A stretch of 21,776 nt of DNA from UBA7236 sp036734545 (GTDB taxonomy: Bacteria; Bacteroidota; Bacteroidia; Chitinophagales; BACL12): assembly GCA_036734545.1 (NCBI GenBank), contig DAIMYJ010000049.1:1-21776 (forward strand). The letters are read 5' to 3'. The notes below the pieces were generated by a model. It saw only the letters and a program-made list of their open reading frames with translations, did no database searches and was not told where the DNA came from. This document shows, piece after piece, positions 13,512-21,103 of the stretch. The number at the start of each line of letters is the position of its first letter. Within the stretch, counting starts at the first letter, position 1. The position numbers were made by a program, and so were the translations under genes.

Positions 13512-16148
13512 GTGCAGGAACCTAACCCTATTGTTTCGCCCCCCCATTCCGGCGCCCCGGAACCACAAAAAGCAGCCCGCAGCAAGGTCCTAAAGTACAC
13601 CTTCGCCGGACTCGGTATTTTACTGGGCGTGGTGCTCCTGCTGGCGGTACTTATACCGGTGTTGTTCGAAGATAAGATCAAGCAGATCTTCATCAGCGAA
13701 CTCAACAAAAGCCTGGCCACACCGGTCACCCTGAACGAAGACGACATCCACCTCTCCCTCTTCAAGCATTTTCCCGATGCCTCCCTGGTGGTCAATAACG
13801 TGGGTATCCGCGAAAGCTTCCCGAAGTCGCAGAAGAATTTTCTGGAGGCCAAAGAGATCAGCCTGCTGTTCAATTTCTGGAGCATCCTGCGCGGTAATTA
13901 TACCATCGAAAAACTGGTGGTCAGGGATGGATTCTGCAACCTGGTGACCGACAAAAAAGGTAATATCAATTATCGCTTCTGGAAGGAAAGCACCGATACC
14001 ACCGCATCTGAATTTTCGATGCAGTTGAATAAGGTGGATATGCTCAACATGGACTTCCGGTATCTGGATTATGCCTATAATCAGGATGTAGACCTCCACA
14101 TCCACGACTGCACTTTCTCCGGCAACTTCACGAGCGATCTCTACACCATGCAGGCCTCCGGCGATCTGTTGAGCAGGCGCATCCGCATCGGGAGTTCCAA
14201 TTATCTCGTGAATAAAGAAGCACATGCCGATACCAAACTGCAGGTGAACGTGCCTGCTGATTCCTATACATTCGAAGATGCATCTATTGCAATTGAAGAA
14301 AATACATTCCTGCTCAACGGCACCATCGCACTCAAGGGTGATGACCATTACGACCTGCAGGTAACAGGTGATCGCATCGATCTTGCCGGCTTGCTGTTAT
14401 TACTCCCCGGAAATATTTCCGGCAACCTCGATCAGCTGGACACCAAAGGTGATATCGATTTTGCCGCGGCCATCAAAGGCTTTTATACCAGAACACAAGA
14501 TCCGCGCATCGATATTGATTTCAGCGTACGCAAAGGGAGTATCCGCCACGAAAAATTCGGCGGCCGGCTTGAGGACATCGCCTGCGTGGGAAAATACACG
14601 AACGGCAATCGCCAAAACAGTTCCACCAGTTCCATCACCATCAAAGATTTCTCGGCCACACGCGAAGGTCAGCCTGTTTCCATGGAACTGGTGTATAACG
14701 ATTTTGCCAATCCGTATATCAACCTTCAGCTCAACGGCACACTGCCTGCATCGCTCATTATTCCGCTGGGCATGCCTGATGTGAAAGAAGTGGAAGGCTA
14801 CATCGCGATGAACAACATCCGCATCCAGGGCGCACTGCGTTCCTTCGCTGCCGCGCAGGGTGAAGCGCCGCCATCAGGCACCATCACCTTCGATCAGGTG
14901 GCCTTTGTGCTGAACGATGAGCGCGTGGCCATTCCATCGGGTATCGCCACCGTGAGCAACAACGACATCAACCTGCAATCCATCACGCTCGAAGCCGCCG
15001 GCTCTACCCTCTTCACCGATCTCCGCATCAGCAATTGGATCCAACATGTATTTCCCTCCGACCAGTCGCCCGCGCTTTACTTAGAAGGCAGTGTGCGTGC
15101 CGATAAATTTGATGTAAATGGCTTGCTCGCCCTGGCGTCGGACAATACTGCTGCACCCACTTCTGCAAGCGACGGTACGGGAGATCAGTCTGCCCCGGCA
15201 CCACCTGATGATCCGATGAATATCAGTGGCCGCATCGATCTGGCCTGTGGCGCATTATTCTACGATCAGCTGAAACTGGAGAATGTGCGCACCACCGTGA
15301 AACTGGCACCCGGCCTTGTTGTGCTGGATGGCGTTACGGGTGGAACAATGAATGGCACCTTCAATATGCAGGCCAGTTTCCGCAGCTTATCGAATGGCGA
15401 TCTGCTGCTGCAAACTTCCGGTCAACTCGCCGGCATCGATGTGCGCGAATTATTCCGTCAGCTCGACAACTTTGAACAGGATTATCTGACAGATAAAAAT
15501 TTACGCGGCGCACTGTCAGCTAATATTTATGATGTTACCGTCAAATGGGATAAAGACTATCAGCTCGATGAGAACAGTATTTATGCCCTGTGCGATATGC
15601 GCATTGAGAATGGAGAGCTCATCGATTATAAAGCGCTGGAATCGCTGTCGGCATTCGTCAAACTCAGCGACCTGAAACACATTAAATTCTCCACACTGGA
15701 AAACAAGATAGAGATCAAAGACCGTGTCGTGATCCTGCCGGCCATGCAGATACGTTCCAATGCCCTGGACCTGTATATGAGCGGCAAACACACCTTCGAC
15801 AACAAGATCGACTACCAGTTCCGCCTCTCTCTGGCCGACCTGATGGTGCGTAAATTCCTGGGAGGCAACAAACAAAAAGAGAGTTACGAAGAGGATGCTG
15901 AAGGTGGCGTAAATGTATATGTAAGCATGACCGGCACCGTTAACGATCCGGTGATGGCATACAACAAACGCGAGGCAAAACAAAAGCTGCAGGAAAGCGG
16001 ACTCGAGCAGAAAAAATTCATCGATATCTTCAAGCGCGACCCTGAAGACCAGTCTTTCCGCGAAACAGAGATGCCCGAGGCCGTTGATGAAAAAAATCCG
16101 GATGATACCGAAGGTCCTGAGTTCATTGACTTTGAAGAAGACGAATAA
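13512..16148 (+). CDS. AsmA-like envelope protein
   Basis: An 878-residue inner-membrane-anchored protein of the AsmA family, thought to help move lipids between membranes or control outer-membrane assembly. There is a short cytoplasmic N-terminus, one transmembrane helix at about 29-51, and then a long beta-rich periplasmic domain starting KIKQIFISELNKSLATPVTL, the AsmA-type opening. A Pro/Ala/Ser-rich linker at about 540-565 interrupts it, and the last 60 residues are acidic and low-complexity. No ATG exists before the membrane helix. GTG at 13512 is preferred because it lies 3 nt after a -7 box; TTG at 13506 would add two residues. The orphan histidine kinase follows after 38 bp on the same strand and may be co-transcribed. 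Confidence 0.88.
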   Translation: MQEPNPIVSPPHSGAPEPQKAARSKVLKYTFAGLGILLGVVLLLAVLIPVLFEDKIKQIFISELNKSLATPVTLNEDDIHLSLFKHFPDASLVVNNVGIRESFPKSQKNFLEAKEISLLFNFWSILRGNYTIEKLVVRDGFCNLVTDKKGNINYRFWKESTDTTASEFSMQLNKVDMLNMDFRYLDYAYNQDVDLHIHDCTFSGNFTSDLYTMQASGDLLSRRIRIGSSNYLVNKEAHADTKLQVNVPADSYTFEDASIAIEENTFLLNGTIALKGDDHYDLQVTGDRIDLAGLLLLLPGNISGNLDQLDTKGDIDFAAAIKGFYTRTQDPRIDIDFSVRKGSIRHEKFGGRLEDIACVGKYTNGNRQNSSTSSITIKDFSATREGQPVSMELVYNDFANPYINLQLNGTLPASLIIPLGMPDVKEVEGYIAMNNIRIQGALRSFAAAQGEAPPSGTITFDQVAFVLNDERVAIPSGIATVSNNDINLQSITLEAAGSTLFTDLRISNWIQHVFPSDQSPALYLEGSVRADKFDVNGLLALASDNTAAPTSASDGTGDQSAPAPPDDPMNISGRIDLACGALFYDQLKLENVRTTVKLAPGLVVLDGVTGGTMNGTFNMQASFRSLSNGDLLLQTSGQLAGIDVRELFRQLDNFEQDYLTDKNLRGALSANIYDVTVKWDKDYQLDENSIYALCDMRIENGELIDYKALESLSAFVKLSDLKHIKFSTLENKIEIKDRVVILPAMQIRSNALDLYMSGKHTFDNKIDYQFRLSLADLMVRKFLGGNKQKESYEEDAEGGVNVYVSMTGTVNDPVMAYNKREAKQKLQESGLEQKKFIDIFKRDPEDQSFRETEMPEAVDEKNPDDTEGPEFIDFEEDE

Positions 16149-16163
16149 TTCACCGGAACGAAT

Positions 16164-16171
16164 TAACTTAG
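16164..16171 (+). promoter_or_regulatory. Candidate -7 box of the orphan histidine kinase
   Basis: TAACTTAG is one mismatch from TAnnTTTG and ends 15 nt before the ATG at 16187. It offers a separate promoter inside the short AsmA-kinase gap. Confidence 0.3.
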
Positions 16172-16186
16172 CCCTAGCGGGGATAC

Positions 16187-17347
16187 ATGCAGATCTACGA
16201 ACAAAAGAACCGGTGGAAGATCATTCTGGTACTCGTTGCCCTGGTGATCGTTTCTGCTACGCTCATCTACACCAACAACCTGGCTACCCGCCTCGCCGAG
16301 GAGGAGCGCCGCAAGGTTACGCAGATCGCTGAAGTGTACAAATACATTGCCACTGCAGAAGACATCACCGACTATGGCTTCTTCGTAGAACTCATCAAGT
16401 CCAACAAGACCGTCCCCATCATTTCCACCGACAACGACGGTAATATCGTGGCCTTCCTGAACATCGATTCGGCGAAAGTGGCAGATGACACCACTTACCT
16501 GTCGAAGCGCCTCGGCCAGATGAAAGATTTTGCGGATCCCATCAAGCTGGAGATCAGCGGCGGTATCTATCAATTTGTCTATTATCAGTATTCAGACCTG
16601 TACCGTCAATTACTGTATTATCCTTATGTGCAACTGATCATCATCGCGGCTTTTCTGATCGTTGCCTATACCCTGTTCAACACCGCACGCCGCTCTGAGC
16701 AGAATCGCGTTTGGGTGGGCATGGCCAAGGAGACCGCGCATCAGCTGGGCACACCCATCAGTTCGCTCGCAGCGTGGGTGGAATATCTCGAAAATGTACC
16801 TGAGCTCGAAGGCAAGGGCCATGTGCTGCAGGAGATGGAAAAAGATGTGCAGCGACTCGTGCTCATCGCCGACCGCTTCTCAAAAGTAGGCTCACAACCC
16901 GACCTGCATCCGGTAAACCTCGCCGACGAACTCGAACGCTCCATCGACTACATCAAGCGCCGCAGTTCACAAAAAACACAATACAATTTCCACCCGCCGG
17001 CAGAGCCGGTCACCGTGCGCATGAACGTCATCCTGTTCAACTGGGTGATCGAAAACCTGTTGAAGAATGCACTCGATGCCATGGAAGGCATCGGCGAGAT
17101 CACCGTTGAGGTATCAACGGATGCACACCATGCCATCATTGATGTAACGGATACCGGAAAGGGCATTCCCCGCTCCAAACAAAAGACCGTATTCGAACCC
17201 GGCTATAGCACGAAAAAACGCGGCTGGGGTTTAGGGCTCACACTCGCGAAGCGCATCATCGAAAGCTATCACCGCGGGAAGATCTACGTAAAGCAATCAG
17301 CCCCGGGAAAGGGCACCACCTTCAGGATCATGCTCCCGGTTTCGTGA
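16187..17347 (+). CDS. Orphan membrane sensor histidine kinase
   Basis: A 386-residue kinase with transmembrane helices at about 10-30 and 146-166 flanking a roughly 115-residue periplasmic sensor of no recognised family. The phospho-acceptor is H185 in KETAHQLGTPIS. The N box is around N294 (ENLLKNALDAM), G1 DTGKGI (322-327) and G2 GWGLGL (346-351). Catalytic motifs are complete, and the H box (AHQLGTP) differs from the AHEFKTP of the kinase at 633-1898, so the two are different subfamilies. No response regulator is adjacent. The neighbour on the same strand is the AsmA-like gene, which hints at an envelope signal, but this is inference. Confidence 0.93.
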   Translation: MQIYEQKNRWKIILVLVALVIVSATLIYTNNLATRLAEEERRKVTQIAEVYKYIATAEDITDYGFFVELIKSNKTVPIISTDNDGNIVAFLNIDSAKVADDTTYLSKRLGQMKDFADPIKLEISGGIYQFVYYQYSDLYRQLLYYPYVQLIIIAAFLIVAYTLFNTARRSEQNRVWVGMAKETAHQLGTPISSLAAWVEYLENVPELEGKGHVLQEMEKDVQRLVLIADRFSKVGSQPDLHPVNLADELERSIDYIKRRSSQKTQYNFHPPAEPVTVRMNVILFNWVIENLLKNALDAMEGIGEITVEVSTDAHHAIIDVTDTGKGIPRSKQKTVFEPGYSTKKRGWGLGLTLAKRIIESYHRGKIYVKQSAPGKGTTFRIMLPVS

Positions 17348-17349
17348 AT

Positions 17350-17437
17350 GGGTGAGTGGGTGAGTGGGTCAATCTGGTGGTTCCTAGTTCATGCATTGGT
17401 CTCGATACTCGATACTCGCTACTCGATACTAATTTGG
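17350..17437 (+). repeat. Composite dispersed repeat, copy A
   Basis: It begins with 8-bp units GGGTGAGT, GGGTGAGT, GGGTCAAT (17350-17373), continues with about 29 bp of linker, and ends with four 7-bp units CGATACT, one of them CGCTACT (17403-17430), then AATTTGG. Bases 17366-17437 match the reverse complement at the right window edge with 6 differences in 72. It lies between the convergent ends of the kinase and EVE genes. Confidence 0.85.
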
Positions 17438-17466
17438 CCAATAGGTGAGTGTTCACTGCATTTACC

Positions 17467-17494
17467 CGATACTTGATACTCGATACTCGATACC
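17467..17494 (+). repeat. Second block of four 7-bp CGATACT units
   Basis: CGATACT, TGATACT, CGATACT and CGATACC in perfect register lie 36 bp after copy A and end 6 bp before the EVE gene stop codon. This is likely a partial second copy of the same element. Confidence 0.8.
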
Positions 17495-17500
17495 AAAAAC

Positions 17501-17923
17501 TCACTTCCCCGTCAGCTTCGTTTCTGCCATGTCGAGAATGGTGTAGAACTGCAGTTCTGTTACCGGTGAAACGGAGAGTCGGGAGATGCGCACCAGAGGC
17601 ATGTCGGCGAGGGCGGGAATTTTTTTGATGGCCTTGAGGGGCACTTCCTTTTTGAGTTTCTTTACCACCGTTACATCCACTGCACTCCAGTCGCCCTCTT
17701 CGGCGGTCGGATCGGGATAGGCGGTTTTTACCACTTTGGCAATACCCACGCAGGCCGAGACATCGCCGCTGTGATAGAACAGGCACAGGTCGCCTTTCTG
17801 CATCTGACGGAGGTTATTCCGTGCGGCATAATTGCGCACGCCGTTCCAGATATCTGTCTTTGTCGCCACAAAATCATCCCAGGAATAGGTGTGGGGTTCC
17901 GATTTGATCAACCAGTATTGCAT
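17501..17923 (-). CDS. EVE domain protein (PUA-like fold)
   Basis: A 140-residue stand-alone EVE domain, a PUA/YTH-related fold thought to bind modified bases in RNA or DNA. Typical family signatures are YWLIKSEP (3-10), DIWNGVRNYAARNNLR (24-39) and GDLCLFYHS (44-52). Length equals the domain, so there is no fused nuclease or helicase as in restriction-linked EVE proteins. It is probably a housekeeping version, and its natural ligand is unknown. A TAAATTTG box ends 4 nt before the ATG, suggesting a leaderless mRNA. It is bounded by the 7-bp repeat block downstream and the 8-bp tandem repeat upstream. Confidence 0.92.
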   Translation of the reverse strand: MQYWLIKSEPHTYSWDDFVATKTDIWNGVRNYAARNNLRQMQKGDLCLFYHSGDVSACVGIAKVVKTAYPDPTAEEGDWSAVDVTVVKKLKKEVPLKAIKKIPALADMPLVRISRLSVSPVTELQFYTILDMAETKLTGK

Positions 17924-17927
17924 GGGG

Positions 17928-17935
17928 CAAATTTA
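17928..17935 (-). promoter_or_regulatory. -7 box 4 nt before the EVE start codon
   Basis: On the minus strand TAAATTTG matches TAnnTTTG exactly and is followed by CCCC and ATG. The same CCCC spacer separates the box from the start codon of cmk. Confidence 0.5.
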
Positions 17936-17970
17936 CGGTACGGATGTTATGGTGGGATGTGTCGATATGA

Positions 17971-18018
17971 AGATGTGCAGATATGCAAATGTGCAAATGT
18001 GGAGATGTGTAAATGCGG
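17971..18018 (+). repeat. Six tandem 8-bp units, consensus ARATGTGC
   Basis: In-register units are AGATGTGC, AGATATGC, AAATGTGC, AAATGTGG, AGATGTGT and AAATGCGG. A shared 20-bp stretch (17976-17995) recurs exactly at 21608-21627. The array is intergenic, between the EVE gene promoter and the rpsA terminator. Confidence 0.85.
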
Positions 18019-18049
18019 TGGTGTGATATATCCGTTGTCAGGCTACCAC

Positions 18050-18080
18050 AAAAAAACCCTGCCGATGGCGGCAGGGTTTT
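18050..18080 (-). terminator. Terminator of rpsA
   Basis: An 11-bp stem AAAACCCTGCC/GGCAGGGTTTT (18053-18063 and 18070-18080) is followed on the minus strand by further T. It lies 21 bp beyond the rpsA stop codon. Confidence 0.92.
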
Positions 18081-18101
18081 GTATTTGGTTCAATAACGCA
18101 A

Positions 18102-20030
18102 TTATGCTTCGGTGTTCTCTTCTGTCGTTTCGGCAGCATCTTCAGCTTCATCTGCGGCTGATTTTGCAGCGTCTTTGGCATCTTTAGAATCCTTAGCCAT
18201 TTGCTCTTTCAGCTGTGACAGCACGTCGAGTTCACCGAGGGTGGTCTTCTCTACGTTCTTCTGTACTTTGCTGAGTTGCGTTTTGGTCTTCTTCTCATCG
18301 CGCTGACGATCCTTCTTGATCTCACGCTTTTCTTCGTCTACAGTTTCCTTCACGAAGCGGCTATGTGAAACCAGGATGCGCTTGTCGTTGCGGTCGAATT
18401 CGATCACCTTGAACGGCAACACCTCTTCGGCATGGGCCATGGAGCCGTCTGCTTTTTCCAGGTGTTTGTTCGGTGCATATCCTTCCAGGCCGTAAGGCAG
18501 GGAAACGAGGGCACCTTTTTCATCCTTGCGGGTGATGGTACCTTCATGCACAGAGCCGATAGGGAATACCTGTTCGAAAGTATCCCATGGATCTTCTTCG
18601 ATCTGCTTGTGACCGAGCGACATCTTGCGATTGTCCTCATCGATATCCAGGATAACGATATCCAGGTGCTGACCTACCTTCACGAATTCAGAAGGATGGT
18701 TCAGGCGCTTGATCCAGCTCAGGTCGCTGATGTGTACCATACCGCCGATGTTCTCATCCAGTTCAACGAACACTCCGTAGTTGGTGATGTTCTTCACCAG
18801 ACCGCTGTGGCGGCTGCCGATAGGATATTTATCCTTGGCGCTCTTCCATGGGTCTTCAGACAGCTGCTTCAGCGACAGTGACATCTTGCGCTCTTCGCGG
18901 TCGAGGGTCACCACTTTCGCTTCGTATTCGTTGCCCAAAGTGAAGAATTCCTTGCTGTTGATCGGCTGGTTGCTCCAGGTGATCTCGGATACGTGGATCA
19001 AACCTTCCACACCCGGCATGATCTCGAGGAACGCGCCGTAATCTTCGATGTTCACGATCTTGCCTTTCACTACGCTGCCCACCTGAATGTTGGCATCCAG
19101 TACTTCCCAGGGATGGGGAGTGAGCTGCTTAAGGCCGAGGCTGATACGCTTCTTGTTGTCGTCGAAATCGAGTACCACCACATTGAGCTTCTGGTTAAGC
19201 TGCAATACTTCGCTCGGGTGGTTGATACGACCCCAGGAAATATCGGTGATATACAACAGACCATCCACACCACCCAGGTCGATGAACGCACCGAAGTCGG
19301 TGATGTTCTTGATGGTACCTTCCAGTACCTGACCTTTTTCGAGTTTGCCGATGATCTCCTGACGCTGAGATTCGATATCGCTTTCGATAAGCGCCTTGTG
19401 GGATACTACGGCATTCTTGATGGTCTCGTTGATCTTCACCACTTTGAATTCCATCTTCTTGCCTACATATCCATCGTAATCGGTGATCGGCTTCACATCG
19501 ATCTGTGAACCCGGAAGGAAGGTTTCGATACCGAACACTTCCACGATAAGACCACCTTTGGTTTTGCTGACGATATTACCGGTAACGATCGTTTCATTCT
19601 TGTAAGCATCCACGATCTGTTCCCATGCCTTCATCATCTTCGCACTCTTGCGGCTGAGGTTCAACTGACCTTTACCGTCTTCCTTGCTCACCACATACAC
19701 TTCCACTTCCAACCCTACACGCAGGTCTTCAATATCGCGGAATTCCGTGCGGGAAACCAGACCGTCGCTCTTGTAACCCACGTTCAGGATCACATCGCTG
19801 TCGGTAAGGCCCACTACGGTGGCCATGATGATCTCGGCATCATTCAAAGTGCGGAAGGTGCCTTCATAGGTAGCTTCCATACGCTCAACGTCATTCTGGG
19901 AATAGGCAATGCGGTTGCGCTTGTCAACATTCCAATCGAAATCGTCGTGAGCAGTTTGTGTTTGGGGGGCTTTTTTTACCGTTTCAACCACTTCAGCTGA
20001 TCCGGTATTTTCGGAGTTTGAGGACTCCAT
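18102..20030 (-). CDS. rpsA: 30S ribosomal protein S1
   Basis: Binds mRNA on the 30S subunit and helps unfold it for initiation, a role that matters most where Shine-Dalgarno pairing is absent, as here. The 642 residues contain six S1 domains at about 66-128, 146-213, 232-302, 317-388, 404-475 and 490-556. Domains 3-5 show the canonical G-(T/K/L)-(I/V)-x-N-I-x-(D/N)-(Y/F)-G-(A/V)-F core; 1, 2 and 6 are more divergent. An acidic N-terminus (1-50) and a charged, Lys/Glu/Asp/Ala-rich tail (560-642) flank them. The start is the ATG at 20030 (MESSNSENTG). An upstream ATG at 20162 would lie upstream of the predicted transcription start and add 44 unrelated residues. The leader is long and structured, and cmk is divergent next door. 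Confidence 0.97.
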   Translation of the reverse strand: MESSNSENTGSAEVVETVKKAPQTQTAHDDFDWNVDKRNRIAYSQNDVERMEATYEGTFRTLNDAEIIMATVVGLTDSDVILNVGYKSDGLVSRTEFRDIEDLRVGLEVEVYVVSKEDGKGQLNLSRKSAKMMKAWEQIVDAYKNETIVTGNIVSKTKGGLIVEVFGIETFLPGSQIDVKPITDYDGYVGKKMEFKVVKINETIKNAVVSHKALIESDIESQRQEIIGKLEKGQVLEGTIKNITDFGAFIDLGGVDGLLYITDISWGRINHPSEVLQLNQKLNVVVLDFDDNKKRISLGLKQLTPHPWEVLDANIQVGSVVKGKIVNIEDYGAFLEIMPGVEGLIHVSEITWSNQPINSKEFFTLGNEYEAKVVTLDREERKMSLSLKQLSEDPWKSAKDKYPIGSRHSGLVKNITNYGVFVELDENIGGMVHISDLSWIKRLNHPSEFVKVGQHLDIVILDIDEDNRKMSLGHKQIEEDPWDTFEQVFPIGSVHEGTITRKDEKGALVSLPYGLEGYAPNKHLEKADGSMAHAEEVLPFKVIEFDRNDKRILVSHSRFVKETVDEEKREIKKDRQRDEKKTKTQLSKVQKNVEKTTLGELDVLSQLKEQMAKDSKDAKDAAKSAADEAEDAAETTEENTEA

Positions 20031-20133
20031 GATTTCTTGGTTATCCAAGGTACTTTTTTTAAAAAGTGAATTAAATTGTTCTTCCGTTGCCGGAAGCCTC
20101 GCCAATCCCCATTCGGGGCAGAGGAAAGGAGTG
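20031..20133 (-). promoter_or_regulatory. Structured rpsA leader with four hairpins
   Basis: In mRNA order the roughly 100-nt leader holds CCCC-GAAU-GGGG (20118-20107), CUUCCG-GCAA-CGGAAG with a GNRA tetraloop (20096-20081), an A/U-rich segment with the ACUUUUU/AAAAAGU inverted repeat (20067-20052), and CUUGG-AUAA-CCAAG (20049-20036) ending 5 nt before the AUG. No Shine-Dalgarno is present. The layout of hairpins with A/U-rich spacers is reminiscent of the autoregulated E. coli rpsA leader. Confidence 0.5.
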
Positions 20134-20141
20134 CAAAGATA
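20134..20141 (-). promoter_or_regulatory. -7 box of rpsA
   Basis: On the minus strand TATCTTTG matches TAnnTTTG exactly. It places the transcription start about 100 nt before the ATG. No clear -33 TTTG is visible. Between this box and the cmk box (20142-20357, partly GC-rich) I see only a small GGTATACC palindrome (20346-20353) and no gene. Confidence 0.5.
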
Positions 20142-20357
20142 CGGCAAAAATCCCGAAATCACGCGGTTTTCTGCGGTTCACCCCCTGCCGCCACACCCCC
20201 CGGCTGCACTTCGCCCGTATGCAGCAGTGCCGCCGGTGACCGGGATCCGGGCGGAGGAGGACTATAAATACTTGGTTTTCAATTGAATATTTACCCCAAA
20301 ACCACCCGGCACCGGTACGACCCATCCCCGGCTACCCTACCCTTCGGTATACCACCT

Positions 20358-20365
20358 TATCTTAG
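20358..20365 (+). promoter_or_regulatory. -7 box 4 nt before the cmk start codon
   Basis: TATCTTAG is one mismatch from TAnnTTTG, is followed by CCCC and the GTG at 20370, and so predicts a leaderless cmk transcript. Confidence 0.4.
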
Positions 20366-20369
20366 CCCC

Positions 20370-21047
20370 GTGAAGCGGATCATCATTGCCATCGACGGGT
20401 ATGCGGGCTGCGGGAAGAGCACTTTGGCGAGGCAGCTGGCCAGGGAGCTCGGTTATGTGTTCCTGGATACCGGGGCCATGTACCGTGCCGTTACCCTGTT
20501 CCTGCTCAGGCACAATGTGGATTGGCAGGACCCGGAAGCGCTGCGTTCGGCCCTCGGGCAGATCAACCTGCATATGACGGCCGATGCGGAGGGACGCACA
20601 CAAACCTGGCTGAACGGTGAACTGGTGGAGGAAGCGATCAGGGGCATGGAGGTAAGCAATAAGGTCAGCGAAGTGGCGGCGGTAAGCGCGGTCCGCAAAT
20701 TCCTCGTGGAACAGCAACAGGCCATCGGCAGCGGAAAGGGGATCGTGATGGATGGCCGCGACATCGGCACGGTGGTATTTCCGCAGGCAGAATTGAAATT
20801 GTTCGTCACTGCTTCCATGGACATCCGCGTGCAGCGCCGACTCTCAGAACTGCAGCAAAAGGGCGTGGCGGTGGATGCCGACGAGATACGCCGCAACCTC
20901 GAAAAACGCGATCACGAAGAAACTACCCGCAGTGACAGTCCGCTGCGCAAAGCAGAGGATGCCGTGGTGCTGGACAACTCGCATCTGACACCGGATGATC
21001 AGCTGGCATTCGCCTTGTCGCTCGCCCGGGAGCGTATGGGCGCCTGA
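20370..21047 (+). CDS. cmk: Cytidylate kinase
   Basis: Phosphorylates CMP and dCMP with ATP in pyrimidine nucleotide metabolism (cytosol). The 225 residues from the GTG match the usual length of about 225-230. They show the P-loop GYAGCGKST (10-18), LDTGAMYRA (32-40), the CMP-binding DGRDIGTVVFP (128-138) and the LID segment RDHEETTRSDSPLRKAEDA (180-198). GTG at 20370 is chosen over the ATG at 20283 because the extra 29 residues are Pro-rich and unrelated to the family, and a -7 box sits 4 nt before the GTG. It is divergent from rpsA; in E. coli cmk lies directly upstream of rpsA, so the linkage is kept but the orientation is changed. Confidence 0.95.
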   Translation: MKRIIIAIDGYAGCGKSTLARQLARELGYVFLDTGAMYRAVTLFLLRHNVDWQDPEALRSALGQINLHMTADAEGRTQTWLNGELVEEAIRGMEVSNKVSEVAAVSAVRKFLVEQQQAIGSGKGIVMDGRDIGTVVFPQAELKLFVTASMDIRVQRRLSELQQKGVAVDADEIRRNLEKRDHEETTRSDSPLRKAEDAVVLDNSHLTPDDQLAFALSLARERMGA

Positions 21048-21071
21048 GATACCGATTAGCACAATACCTAT

Positions 21072-21079
21072 TAATTTTG
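21072..21079 (+). promoter_or_regulatory. -7 box of the small secreted protein gene
   Basis: TAATTTTG matches TAnnTTTG exactly and ends 24 nt before the ATG at 21104. A near match AATATTTG follows at 21087-21094. No -33 TTTG is evident. Confidence 0.4.
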
Positions 21080-21103
21080 TCTCCGAAATATTTGACACAC
21101 ACC

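Noticed and set aside
13620..14348. Long open frame opposite the AsmA-like gene
   Set aside because: It is a shadow of the plus-strand gene in GC-rich sequence with no start signal or domain.
17403..18018. CRISPR array
   Set aside because: The tandem units are 7 and 8 bp with no unique spacers of about 30 bp and no cas genes; they are short tandem repeats.
20031..20162. S1 protein starting at 20162
   Set aside because: That start lies upstream of the TATCTTTG box and the added 44 residues do not resemble S1; they come from reading through the leader.
20283..20369. Longer cmk from the ATG at 20283
   Set aside because: The added 29 residues are Pro-rich with no family similarity, and the GTG at 20370 gives the normal length.
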